From Skeletonema tropicum (lineage: Eukaryota > Bacillariophyta > Thalassiosirophyceae > Thalassiosirales > Thalassiosiraceae), in NCBI GenBank assembly GCA_037178625.1, contig JAWZXG010000025.1, positions 248,001-312,000 of the forward strand: a DNA stretch of 64,000 nucleotides, written 5' to 3'. The notes beneath the pieces were generated by a model. The model was not told the DNA's origin. It saw nothing but the letters and a program-made list of their open reading frames with translations, and searched no databases. The position numbers and the translations under genes are program-made. Positions 39,050-49,680 of this stretch are shown in pieces (within the stretch, counting starts at the first letter, position 1; each line of letters starts with the position of its first letter).

Positions 39050-41089
39050 CTATGTCGTTGGTGGTGGATACAGTTGATGATAGGAGGAATACCAACCAGA
39101 CTCAAAGAAACGCCATTGCAATTTATTGTTGCCCACATGGCTTTGAGAGTAACTCAAACTGCACGTATTTCCGGGCGTCCACCGTTTGTCCCATCTTTCT
39201 AATCGCCGAGTTTCGATACGACCCAGAGAGGCAGATTCCGATACTGCATAGGCAACACAATAGGCAACATAATTATCTATGCGTGTTGCCAAATCATGGA
39301 GGAGGGTAACTTCGTTTTCAAACACCACTTGGAGGTCATAGTGAAGTGAAAGATTGGAATTCGAAAATGGTGACTGGTGCAAAGCCGTTAGAAGAGTTTC
39401 CTTGTACTTGGGTTCCGGTTCCATCATGACAAACAAGTAAATAATAGTTTCTTGTTGATTTGGGAGTTTGCTTTTTGTGTTGTTGTTGCTGCTGACGAAA
39501 GGTAGTCTTCTCTGCACCACCTTAATGGCAGAGTCGGCTACCAACTTTGCGTCTGTACAATTTTGTGTGTTGCGTAAATCGTCTCCACGTCGGAGTTTAA
39601 TGCCAAGGTAGAGTCCACCCGGTCCACCCAAACTTTCCTCTTGAACTTGTGTGGCCAAACGAACAATTTTGTTGCCAAAGACTCGTTCTGCATCACACTG
39701 TCGTCGCCGAGCAGCAGCAGCAACAACACTATCATCTTGATGATGAAACCATGTGTAATAAATTTTGGGCAAATGGGCCATGTCAAATCCAATTTTTAAT
39801 AAAAGGGTTTTTTCGGGACGTTTCATGGCGTCCATCAACAAATCACGTGTGTTTTGGGAGTCAATTCGTTGTACTTGTACGATCTTGTGCTTGTTGGATG
39901 GATCTTGAAACAAAGCTTTGGCGGCAGACACTTCTGCTGTGTCTTGTAATATGGTACGATCGGGACAAAGCTTCCAAACGGTTGTGTTCGCATCATCATC
40001 ATCTAACACAAAGGTTGGGAATTTAACATACTCGTCCCAAATGACTGATGGAGCAACAGGTTTTCCAAAATTGTGGTTCTTGGGTGTCAACAATTCATGA
40101 GGATTTCCTACCAATACCCTTGCTTGCAATTGACAACCCAACATTGCCATGATGAGTATTTTTCCTGTTCGATCCGTAAGACCACCTTTTGGCTTACGCG
40201 TAAAATAAATGACACAATCGGGTCGACTGGTGCAGTTATTGATGGTGTTGTTGTTGTTGTTTTTTGTCCTGGGTACAACAAAGTTACTGGCATTTCGATT
40301 GGGAATCAACACCGATGTTGGATACACACCTCCTCCCGTGACGTCAAACATTTGATAGTCGAAACCATCACCATCGTTATCATCATCATCATCATTGTCC
40401 TCGTCATTGGCAATTGCTACGGTTGGCAATCCTGTCGTCGGCTGTGACCACGTTCCATCGGCATCAAATTTGCAGCTTCCTCCTTGATTCTTTACAATAA
40501 ACCATTGTCCATTTGGGCCAAGGACAAGCCCCGACACGGGCTGTTCAATCCCTTTCATTGCAAAGAGGGGCAATTCAGTCTGCTGTCTACTTGTTGCAAA
40601 CCGCACCACATCGTTCTTCACCGCCTGCCAGCTCCAGCCATCCCCCAAGATTGCGCCACACTCCCGCAGAATTGCCCAGGACTGCTCCAACTCGAGGTAC
40701 GTTTCATCTTTCTCATGCGCAGAATCCAGATAGATGATGCTAGGAAGGCTGTCTAGTCTTCCCTGCGTCTTCAGGCGATCGATCAATTTCATCCCCACCA
40801 AATCCCCGACCACAATCTGGAGCACCATATCCTGGTGACCCTTGTTGACCACATTGGCCATAAACAGCTCAAATATTCTCGGGCGTCCATCGGACCCTGT
40901 GGCCAAGAAATCATGTCCATGTTTCTTGCCTTCCCGGTTCCAATCCCACATATTGACGTCCCCTGTAAACGGATCCATGCACACCAGACTCGTCCTCCTC
41001 CAATTTTTATACTTTTCTTTAAGGAGCTTTGCCGTCCCTTGACACCCACGCAGCATGATAATATGTAGGAGAGTGCAAAGCAGTACCAT
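39050..41089 (-). CDS. Methyltransferase-like plus O-fucosyltransferase-like protein (679 aa)
   Basis: The first in-frame ATG after a stop is at 41089. An N-terminal hydrophobic run (LLMVLLCTLLHIIML, starting before the ATG) could be a signal anchor. Residues about 35-175 resemble the second half of a SAM-dependent methyltransferase: VCMDPFTGD, SIIYLDSAHEKDETYLELEQ, ILGDGWSW. Motif I, normally GxGxG, is reduced to RGCQGTAKLL at the very start, so the domain looks 5' truncated or an upstream exon is missing. The C-terminal half carries GIKLRRGDDLR and YLFVMMEPEPKYKE with a Ser-rich AVSESASLG motif, as in GDP-fucose O-fucosyltransferase-like families. It probably acts on glycans in the secretory pathway; donor and acceptor are unknown. 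Confidence 0.6.
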   Translation of the reverse strand: MVLLCTLLHIIMLRGCQGTAKLLKEKYKNWRRTSLVCMDPFTGDVNMWDWNREGKKHGHDFLATGSDGRPRIFELFMANVVNKGHQDMVLQIVVGDLVGMKLIDRLKTQGRLDSLPSIIYLDSAHEKDETYLELEQSWAILRECGAILGDGWSWQAVKNDVVRFATSRQQTELPLFAMKGIEQPVSGLVLGPNGQWFIVKNQGGSCKFDADGTWSQPTTGLPTVAIANDEDNDDDDDNDGDGFDYQMFDVTGGGVYPTSVLIPNRNASNFVVPRTKNNNNNTINNCTSRPDCVIYFTRKPKGGLTDRTGKILIMAMLGCQLQARVLVGNPHELLTPKNHNFGKPVAPSVIWDEYVKFPTFVLDDDDANTTVWKLCPDRTILQDTAEVSAAKALFQDPSNKHKIVQVQRIDSQNTRDLLMDAMKRPEKTLLLKIGFDMAHLPKIYYTWFHHQDDSVVAAAARRRQCDAERVFGNKIVRLATQVQEESLGGPGGLYLGIKLRRGDDLRNTQNCTDAKLVADSAIKVVQRRLPFVSSNNNTKSKLPNQQETIIYLFVMMEPEPKYKETLLTALHQSPFSNSNLSLHYDLQVVFENEVTLLHDLATRIDNYVAYCVAYAVSESASLGRIETRRLERWDKRWTPGNTCSLSYSQSHVGNNKLQWRFFESGWYSSYHQLYPPPTT

Positions 41090-41724
41090 TAACAGCCAAC
41101 GTCTTCCATACCATGGAATAAGAGTGTGTGAGATTTAAGTGTCTAAGTCATTGTAACCCTTAACCAACCTCTTGGGTACAACCTTCAATTGTAATCAATT
41201 CAAATATGTAGGTATTAATACTAATGAACATTATTTTGTAACCATGTGTAATGAATCGTCTTTGCGATAACATGAAGTCACGATAAAGACTCAACACTCT
41301 ATTGAGCTCTTCCCTCTTCTAAAACATATGCCTCTCTGACTTTGTCGCTGGAGCTAGATTCTCTTGACGGCACACTTTTAATGGATGCACTATACAATCT
41401 CACCTACGTCTATAATATTTATTGTCTTTCTGGGGGTCTTTCCCTGTGATAACAACACATGCTAACATTAGCACATAAAGTGACGAATTCATAAAGGATG
41501 CCTGTTGTTGATTGTTGAGTAAACCGACCTCCCTTCGCTGCAGCATCTTAATTCTAATTTCTGATATGCATCAAGTAGATAACTACGATTAACTCTGTTG
41601 ATGTTACTATTGCCCTTTTCCATTTCGGTGATGATGGTCGCATGATGGATGCGCTATCGGCACTGCTCTTGAGGTAGGCGTTGGTCTAGAGGGTGACAAT
41701 CCACAGCAAGATCTTTTTTTACTC
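41090..41724. other. Intergenic, nothing recognised
   Basis: Upstream of the minus-strand gene. No ORF above background and no repeat with recognisable ends. Confidence 0.4.
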
Positions 41725-41896
41725 AACACACGACACTGCTGCTGAAAATATTCTCTACATCGCTCAATTCTTACAAATTAGATGGACTTGATAGGTCTAA
41801 TCGATTCAAAAGAAGCATGAGAGACGGTTTAATGTGTCAAGTCCATGTAATTCACCACTTCCTGAGGTACTAGCGCATGTTGAAGTGGCGATATGA
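41725..41896. repeat. Hairpin unit 1 of a diverged tandem pair
   Basis: ATGGACTTGA (41782-41791) pairs perfectly with TCAAGTCCAT (41837-41846) across a 45-nt loop containing TAATCGATTC. Flanking landmarks ACACACGACACTGCTGCTG and GAGGTACTAGCG are shared with unit 2. Confidence 0.65.
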
Positions 41897-42086
41897 TATT
41901 TATTTCAGACATGACACATCTCCGTGTCGAAGGAGTTCTCGAAGCGGATCAGGGTAGCGGTACGTCTCTTTGGCCGCGGAGGTCCCATGTTACAAATCTT
42001 TCACCGGTAGGATGTGCTCTCGGCACCGTCGATGAAGTAATTCACCTAGAAAGAGCGTCGGTACTGTTGACCCCATTGATTTCCAC

Positions 42087-42264
42087 AACACACGACACTG
42101 CTGCTGAAAACACTCTCTAGCTCTCTCAATATTGACTGTGTACCCGGATCGACTGGCCTAAATCGATTCTAAAGACGATTTAGAGACGATTTAGCATGAT
42201 CGATCCGGGTAGCCGACCACTCCCAGAGGTACTAGCGTGCGGCGAAGTATCGCCATGGTGGCGA
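42087..42264. repeat. Hairpin unit 2 with a different but equally perfect stem
   Basis: TACCCGGATCGA (42141-42152) pairs with TCGATCCGGGTA (42200-42211). Position for position it corresponds to the stem of unit 1, but most bases are changed on both sides with pairing kept. An ORF at 41893-42120 between the units has no coding character. Confidence 0.65.
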
Positions 42265-43258
42265 TGGATTTTGTGTGATGAATGGCTAACAAAAATGGTT
42301 TGGTGATGTGTTTCGGTAGGTAGTACTTGTAGGTAAAAAATAATCACAAATAATTATGAGGGGAAATGGTAAAAGGCGAAGAGACCTTAAGAAGCCGCTG
42401 GACCAGGGTGACCCGTCCTGCGTTAAGTATGGAACTAAATGCTATCTTTGCATCACTAATACTCGGCTCATACAACACCTACAGCAAAACCAACTGCCAA
42501 TTATCAAATGGGCGGTCCGCCCATTTATTATTATTATCTCACCGAATGGATTTGACGTACTATTGAAATCTCGAATTTTTGGGGTATCGACCATTAGAAT
42601 TTTGGCTGTCAACAAAAAAATAAAAAAACAATCGCTTACCCCTTCGTCCATCGCACAGTCCACAAGGCCGAAGACATCATATCGCATTCAGAGCACCTCC
42701 GCCTAGCTATATCCCTCTGTGTGTAAAACAACACAATTATTTTTGTCATCAACGCTGTAGTTAGTTGGCTGGCTGGCTGGTGGTGACTGGCGACCGGGCC
42801 GACGGCGATCGGAGCGAGAGAAACTCATTTTCAACATTACTTAAAATATTACAGAGAGGGGAGATGTATACGTAGGCTCCCCTCCCTCCCTCCCCTTGCA
42901 CACACCCTCCTACAACCTTCCCGATGCCAGCAGGACAGTTCACTAGGACGTTGGCCTCTGCCTTGCTCTGAAGCCTTGGAGATTAGATGGGGGAGGGAGG
43001 GACATCAGCACCTGTTCAGGAGGGAGACCAGCACCTGTTCATAGAGAGAGACAAGAGTAACGATGTGCATGAAAAGTAACATTAACTTGGTGCTGTACGT
43101 GTGTGTGGGGGAATAATGCTATGGAACAGATACCACACCTCGTCATCCATTCGCTCTGTTGCGATCGTTGCTCAAAGATCCATGTCGAGGACAAAGAAGG
43201 AAATGAATTGAATGTTCCAAGTTGCAATATTACGTATAGTGCTTAGTATTCGATTCAA
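42265..43258. other. Intergenic with low-complexity patches
   Basis: Contains TGGC repeats near 42762-42780 and C/T-rich runs near 42880. A 116-codon ORF at 42356-42706 is Lys/Ile-rich without recognisable features and is not supported as a gene. Confidence 0.4.
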
Positions 43259-43552
43259 TTGATTCATCCGTTGCACAGACATCGACGTCATTTCTTCTGG
43301 TTCAACTGCGAAGACGATCTCAAACTCGCCCTATCTCACATGTTTGGCCAAGATAGGGAGTTGGTGGATGACTTCTTCAACAATAATGGCAGGTTCTTTG
43401 CTTCTGAAATCACCCAACCAGGTCGCATTGTCGTCAAACACAAAGACGCTATGGAGGAAGACGATCTTCCCGTACGTTCTGCTTTTTGGGGGGATTCAGA
43501 TCACAGCTATATGTATATGTACGATCCTCGCTGCGAGTCTCAGGTTCTCTAA
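43259..43552 (+). CDS. Unknown small ORF, possible last exon
   Basis: The frame is open from 43247 to the stop at 43550-43552. The product (FFWFNCEDDLKLALSHMFGQDRELVDDFFNNNG...) has a natural composition and acidic, aromatic residues. There is no upstream ATG in frame; the first ATG is at the codon for MFGQD. It may be a 3' exon of a gene whose earlier exons I cannot place. No family recognised. Confidence 0.35.
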   Translation: MIHPLHRHRRHFFWFNCEDDLKLALSHMFGQDRELVDDFFNNNGRFFASEITQPGRIVVKHKDAMEEDDLPVRSAFWGDSDHSYMYMYDPRCESQVL

Positions 43553-44681
43553 CTGTAAGCATGTTGGTGCGATATGTTCCTACTGGTGCTGTAATATACA
43601 ATATGAGGGAAATGAAAATCGAACAAAAATAAAGACCTAAATACCTTTATATATCACTACTCGAACTCGACTGTCCAAATATTTTGATCATTACTCTTGA
43701 ACTTCTTGACTAACGAAAACTTGAACGACATCAAAAACTAAGTATTGTAAAGATCGTTGTTCAATGCAATGGAACAATGATCAAGTCCCAACAGAAGACG
43801 AGACAAACACACGGGCATTTTCTCCCTTTTTCTCGAACAATTCGATACAACTGCTCGTTGGACATACATCATGATGTTATGCACATTTTCAAAACCTAAC
43901 CAAGCCTGAGTCTATTGTTGTTGTAGAGCAGACGTAAATGACACACCCGCCGACGAACTGCTCTTCGCCCACTCGCGACCACTATGGGCAGAGTTTAGAG
44001 GAGGACTTCATAGCGCATATTGGATACTGACTTCTTTCAGTCGAAGCACATTTCCAATATTATCTACGACGCGCAAGCAGGCATATGGACACATTCAACA
44101 TATTAGAAATGGGTTTATTTGAATTTCACCTTGTTCAGGCGCGTCGACGAACCAGTCAAAGTCCCATGCTGAAGAGGAGATGCAACAAACAACCTTCTCC
44201 GTCTTCCGATCGCGACACTGTACGCTGTTTAGTAGCCATCGGTGTACGAAGAATAAATCATCATCAATGTTTGTCATATTGCATGTAGCATGCCTAATGT
44301 TGTCGAAATGTAGGCTATGGTAAGTGTGAAGAGCGGATTGATCTCGCGGCTACAGCAGTCGTCCCTGATTCTTCCATCTGTGGTGACTGACAACAGGTAG
44401 GTGGTGCGGCTGACAACATCATTGACATGGTGAGGTTCCGTATCGTAGTCCGTAGGAGGTAGTGTGGAGAGTAGAGTTCACCCTTGGTTGAGCTTGGTGC
44501 GGTGGCGGAGATGCGCCAGCCAGACGACCACACGAAAAAGTTTAGTGCAATGGTATGGTACAAAAATACAGACAGTCGTCAATTTCGATACTTGTAATGA
44601 CGTGCATGCGTTGAGCCATGCGAACCCTTGCGTTGGTTCCAAAAACTGCGATTTTTGCCCGATTCTTACAAAAAAACGATC
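43553..44681. other. Intergenic, nothing firm
   Basis: Only short overlapping ORFs in both strands. No repeat ends or RNA genes seen. Confidence 0.4.
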
Positions 44682-46097
44682 TTAACCCTTTCCTTCTGAG
44701 GTACTCATTTGGTACTCATTTTGACTTTCGGCCATAACTACGCCAATACTAGCCCGATTCTTACGGTTCAAAGACCAGCAACTTTCCATTTAGGTAGTTT
44801 GGAACGAGTCTGCAAAGTGCCGCGACGTTATTCCAACCATTCGCCGCATGGTAATGGTTACAAAATCGTAGTCAGAGGTGTCGACCCTCTCCTCTTTTTT
44901 GGCTTTTTTTTTTTGCAAAAACATCACGCATCACACACTAACAAAAAACATCTCCTCCATGATGATCTGGCGACAAACCATGGTATTATTGGACCAGCAA
45001 CGACAAGATCAACATACAGAACATGTTGCCTAACACAGATTTTTATGCTGATTTCGATTATGTAAGCGACGGCATCCGATTCGACGTCGTTTTGATCGTA
45101 TGCGGCTCTTTCCGTCGTGGGCATAAAATCCGCACATGCCGAGCAACAATATGATATACTCATATTAAACTTCTTTCGGTAACTTAATAGCCTTGGTACA
45201 TTATAAACTCCTTCTATATATTATAATGATCGATTATTATTCTCGTTTTTATTCACTACATGCCAAATACACGTATTAATGAAGTAGTAGGTCAAATCAT
45301 CCGCTCCTAATAGGATGGCACCCGGTTGGAAAGATGTTGTTGGTAGTCATGTTGTAACCTAAAACCACTGTCAAACGCTCACAATAGACGGCCAATGGTG
45401 TTGTGTGGCGAGATGGCTCCCGTCCCATGGATCAAATGGGCGCATACCACTTCATGTAATGGTGTGGGTGACTGATATAGGGCATCTCATTTCCCCCAAA
45501 ATGTGCTATATTACAATTAGTCCAACAATGTTGTAGCCGCAATAAATTAGAGCAATCCAGTGCAACAGCGTTGATTGTCATATAATAGTCAAGGCCTCAA
45601 TGAGTTTTGTCACTTCTATATCTTGTATTCTGTCAGATATATGCATTCTTCTTTTTGATGTATTTTGTAGAAATTATCCATTTTCACATGCTGTATTCTC
45701 CATGCCACTGCATGCGTCATAGGGCGCCCAGTCACACTGTTTAGTTGATGGATGGCCGCTCAATAGTATACAGTCGGCGTCTGCAAACCAGTAGGGTGGC
45801 AGAGTAGGTCCAACTATTCATCTGAAGACCATGATGGAAGTGCATCATCACACCGATGTCGAAGGGCAATTTTTCGACACCTCTACTATGGTGTGATAAA
45901 AAGTAGCAATGGCGTGGGTCGATGACCACCTGAGGGCACCACTTCACAGAAAGGCTATTGGAGAGTGAGTTGCTGCAGTGGGGCTGTCTAGATTTATGTG
46001 TAGGCAGTGTTATTGATGTCGGCAAGTATGGGGTCGAGGTGCGCCATGGTCATCGCTGATGTTTTTTGCACTATCCCTCTCGGAAGGAAAGGGTTAA
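44682..46097. mobile_element. piggyBac-like non-autonomous element (1.4 kb), TTAA site
   Basis: TTAACCCTTTCCTTC at 44682-44696 is perfectly inverted at 46083-46097, and similarity runs on for four more bases with one mismatch. A TTAA duplication followed by CCC ends is the hallmark of piggyBac-type elements. The interior has no transposase; weak ORFs at 44924-45163 and 45741-46025 (minus) are unrecognised. The right end lies 99 bp before the start codon of the GT10 gene, so it may supply promoter sequence. Confidence 0.75.
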
Positions 46098-46196
46098 TAC
46101 ATCTACATAAAAGTTTTTTCATCTTCTTCGTTCTTCTTCGCTCTCTACTCTATAGTGAGATAAGTAAGTACATAGTGAGGTGAATAAACAATAAAC
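46098..46196 (+). promoter_or_regulatory. Presumed 5' leader/promoter of the GT10 gene
   Basis: This 99-bp gap between the piggyBac-like element and the ATG has a pyrimidine-rich run TTCTTCGTTCTTCTTCGCTC (46127-46146), an initiator-like context. No TATA box at the usual spacing. Inference only. Confidence 0.3.
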
Positions 46197-48960
46197 ATGC
46201 ATCGCCATCAAGAAGTAGAAATCGCTGCACAGCCGAGCCAGAGACAGAGGAGGGGCAGCCGCTTGGCGGTGTGGACCCTCATCATCTCAATCGGCTTTGT
46301 TATTCTATCGCTGAGTATATTGGAACCCCTTGCCAATACGGTGGTGCAAAATCATGACAGCAAATTTATTTTGCCGCAGAAAAATGACTCGGTAGAGGGA
46401 GGTACCCATGGATTTGCATCGAATGAGACAGGGGGCGGGGAGACTGCATCATCTTCATGTACGTTTTGCGAAATTCTGAATGAGCCAGAATTAGTGGTCG
46501 CAGGGACAGGAGGCAAAACTTGTGGCTCAATCAAGAAGATGGCGGCTAGAGAAATAAATGGAAGCGATACTTGTGCAATTATTCAAAAGGAGAAGAGAGT
46601 GTGCTGCCCAGGGCCCGAGCCAGCATCGCATCATTATGATACAGATAGATTCCCCAGGACTACTCAAAGCACAAATGCTCTTGATAGTGAGGTTATATCA
46701 TCCAAAACGCCTAATAACACGGCAACTGTTGAAATTCTCCCGTGCGATATGAAGCTACAACAGCTGCCACATCGTCGTTGCGGTTCATATGACAATGTTA
46801 CAAATACATCCACTCATCTCTTCATCTACAACCCGTCCAAACGTGATAAATTCCTGTGCAATGCAAAGTTGATCATCAGACCAAACAGTGTGAAACCATT
46901 GACACATGATGATATTCACAATAAATGTGGAGGAAGAAAAGATTTGATGCATGAGATTGCTTTCAGATCGCACTCATTTCCACAACCGCCAACCATGGAT
47001 AATAGACACCAGTTTCCTGGGATTCTCATCGAAAACAGAGAAAAGGGTGGGGTACGTCTTGGACAAATAATTGCCTCATTGCGTTCGCAACAACTATCAA
47101 CCACGAAAAACGCCTCAAAAAAACTTTTGAGTGTTCGTCTTGATGATACATTTTCTTCCAATGTAATCACAACTAAAGAAAAATTGTCCAAACCCCCCAA
47201 AATGTATGGCTACTACAATGATGACTCCTTCTCATCCGATGAAAATAGAATATTGAACGATGAACAATGCGATATAAAATGTGCTGCGGAACCATCAAAG
47301 GGAGGTACAGTCTTCCAGCAATACGTGTATGGCACTGATTGGCTGTTTACATTTTCAATAGAGGGAGAGGTATGTTCAAATCATTCTATGTAGTTCTGAT
47401 TGTTTTTGCAAGTTCTCCTCACCCGCTCCTTCATTTATATCCATTGTCTACTTCGAAGCAATTATATCCAGTGAGAGTAGATGAAAATGCTTGGAAACGA
47501 AATGTGAGTTCACAGGGGGCCTTGGTCTATTATATTATCTCTTCATGACTTCTCTTTGTTCTGATGTGCCACCATCTTCTGTCCTTTTTGATTTCCAGGA
47601 ATTCTATGGTACAACATCTTTCAAATCAGAAATTCCTCGGGCTTATCCGGATGCACGCGAGCTGGTCACATTCGGGATTCCTGCCGATGAGTTTCCACCA
47701 GTGAACTATACCTCTGCCATCAAGGGCGCCAGCTTTATGGCGACGAATTGCAGATCAATTAACCACCGTGAAAAGGTCGTCACAAAATTATTAGAGGCAT
47801 CTTTTCGAGTAGATTCCCTGTCTAGTTGTTTGCATAACGCAGAGCCTCCCAAAGAAGTGAGGATGAAGTCTAAGTGGAAGTCTAAGAGTGAGATTATGAA
47901 GAGGTACCTATTCCATTTGGCATTTGAAAATCAGAACACAGACGACTACATCACCGAGAAGTTATGGCTTACTCTTCAGTCCGGTACTATCCCAGTTTAC
48001 CTTGGGGCGCCAAACATTGGTGAGCATTTTTTTCCTAAAAACTCATTTATCAATGTAAATGACTTCTCAACAACACAAGAGCTGGCCCGATATTTGATTG
48101 AAGTGGCGAATAACGAGACTCTCTACAACTCATATCATGTATGGAGAGAAGAGCCGCTACCGAAAGCTTTGATGGATAAGTACCTTCCTGTCTTAGGAAG
48201 AAATAATTGCCGGCTTTGCCGTTGGGCTCATGCTCGTAAGTATGGTTTGGGATGGAATCATGAGCAGCAGCTGATAAAACCCATCGCGTTGCCACGAGAA
48301 GCATGTGTTAATGCGGGCTTAATCCGTCATCCTGCAATAGAATCGTGGTGGGAAGAGGGAGGGGATGGATTGGTATCCTTGGAAATCAAACCTAGCAATT
48401 CTAATGAATCTTCATCCTCTAGTACCACCTGTTCATTGGATGAGAAAGTGTCAATGACGACGATTGAAGGAGCGTTCTCACGTTCGGTTTGGAGTCATGA
48501 TGGAACTACTGACATTTTGCTGCAAGGGCAGTCATCAAAGAGATTGATATTGTGCCTTGAATTTCCAATGAAACAACACAAGCCTCTTCACAAACTTAAC
48601 TCTCACACAGTATGGATTCAAAATGAGGTATCAAGGATTAGTCTTGTCATGGTAGATGGCAATGGCCGTGGAGCAGCTCACCTGATATCATCCGCTGAGT
48701 CTGGATTTGTTTCTATTAAAATGAATTCTTCATCGCTCTTACTTCGACTGCGAATAATCATAGAGGATTATGACCGTTTTCACAAGGGAGCAGATCAATA
48801 CGAGACATACTACGGTCAAATAATGGGTGAAGATGTTTGGAGTCATCCACGACTATTTGCCTTAAAAAGAGAAAGCATTGACCCAAGTAAAAGTGCAAGT
48901 ATGATTCTCAAGACAGTAAAAGACTACCTTGGAGGGTTTACGTCAGAACAAAATCACTGA
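46197..48960 (+). CDS. GT10 fucosyltransferase-like, type II membrane, three exons (859 aa)
   Basis: Exons 46197-47369, 47459-47503 and 47599-48960 (2580 nt) join in phase 0; the introns are 89 and 95 bp, and the middle exon has only 45 nt (QLYPVRVDENAWKRN). A signal anchor lies at residues 23-45 and the CTFC cysteine module at 88-138 (C88, C91, C109, C126, C136, C137). The GT10 catalytic core follows, with FHLAFENQNTDDYITEKLW and SGTIPVYLGAPNI in exon 3, the GDP-fucose-binding signature of alpha-1,3-fucosyltransferases. A 200-residue C-terminal extension with beta-rich character follows and is unassigned. It likely fucosylates N-glycans or other secretory glycans in the Golgi. Confidence 0.88.
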
Positions 48961-49352
48961 GTACAATACCCTTCATATTTCTAAAATGTTCAAAAGGTTA
49001 AACGTGTCCATGAGGAATCAGTATCGATCAATTACAAATACTTACACAAGCAACCTCAGAGAAAAAAGTGGTAGTGGTATTGACAACGTTCGCGCTAGGA
49101 GACGGCATATGTGTGGACGATAAGACCAAGCTCGGTTGAATTGTAGGACGGGAAATCCAAGAAACCGCAGCTGCTGGGATTATGATGCAGATTGGTTCAT
49201 AGTCATGTCATTGCAGCAGATTTATTAAAGTTACTAGGAAATACAACACGAAGCAAGGTAAACGTCTGACTCCCTACTTCTTCTGAAGAGTTGCACACAT
49301 GGCACTTCATTCCATTTCACTAGCTGCCATCGACTTTATCGAGCGACAGGTC
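48961..49352. other. Gap between convergent genes
   Basis: No ORF or repeat of note. It includes the 3' side of the truncated minus-strand gene, where homology to the CTFC module stops abruptly. Confidence 0.4.
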
Positions 49353-49677
49353 TTATGTACCCCCAGTTCGAGGGTCCGCCAAATCTAGATTTGGAATGCC
49401 CATATCGCCATCGCAAAAAGTGCATTTAGTTGCAACTTCTTCCGATAATGCTAAAGACTTGGGTTTTTTAGCATTCCTGTGATTTGCTTGGATGGACAGT
49501 TCTCGACTCTGTCGATTGGATAAGTTCACAACATTGAGTAGATACCCAACAAACGCTAGAAGTAGTAAGACAAGAATAAAGTCTCTCCTTCGCAGCAGCA
49601 ATCTGGTGCACCACTTCCCGTGGAGTTGGCCTCTCTGGCCTTCAGTTTCATTTCGATTTCGGGTCATTAATTCTGTA
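49353..49677 (-). pseudogene. Truncated type II membrane protein with partial CTFC module
   Basis: The start MTRNRNE at 49677 resembles the MTRYDIRR start of the GT25/GT31 gene. A signal anchor (FILVLLLLAFVGYLLNVV) is followed by CTFCDGDMGIPNLDLADPRTGG, after which the frame stops exactly where paralogues read NTCRS. No catalytic domain remains. Its 5' side abuts the end of the GalE-like pseudogene on the same strand. A broken relative of the neighbouring glycosyltransferases. Confidence 0.7.
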
Positions 49678-49680
49678 ACG

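Noticed and set aside
41893..42120. 75-codon ORF
   Set aside because: Lies between the two structured repeat units, has no family features and is not conserved between them.
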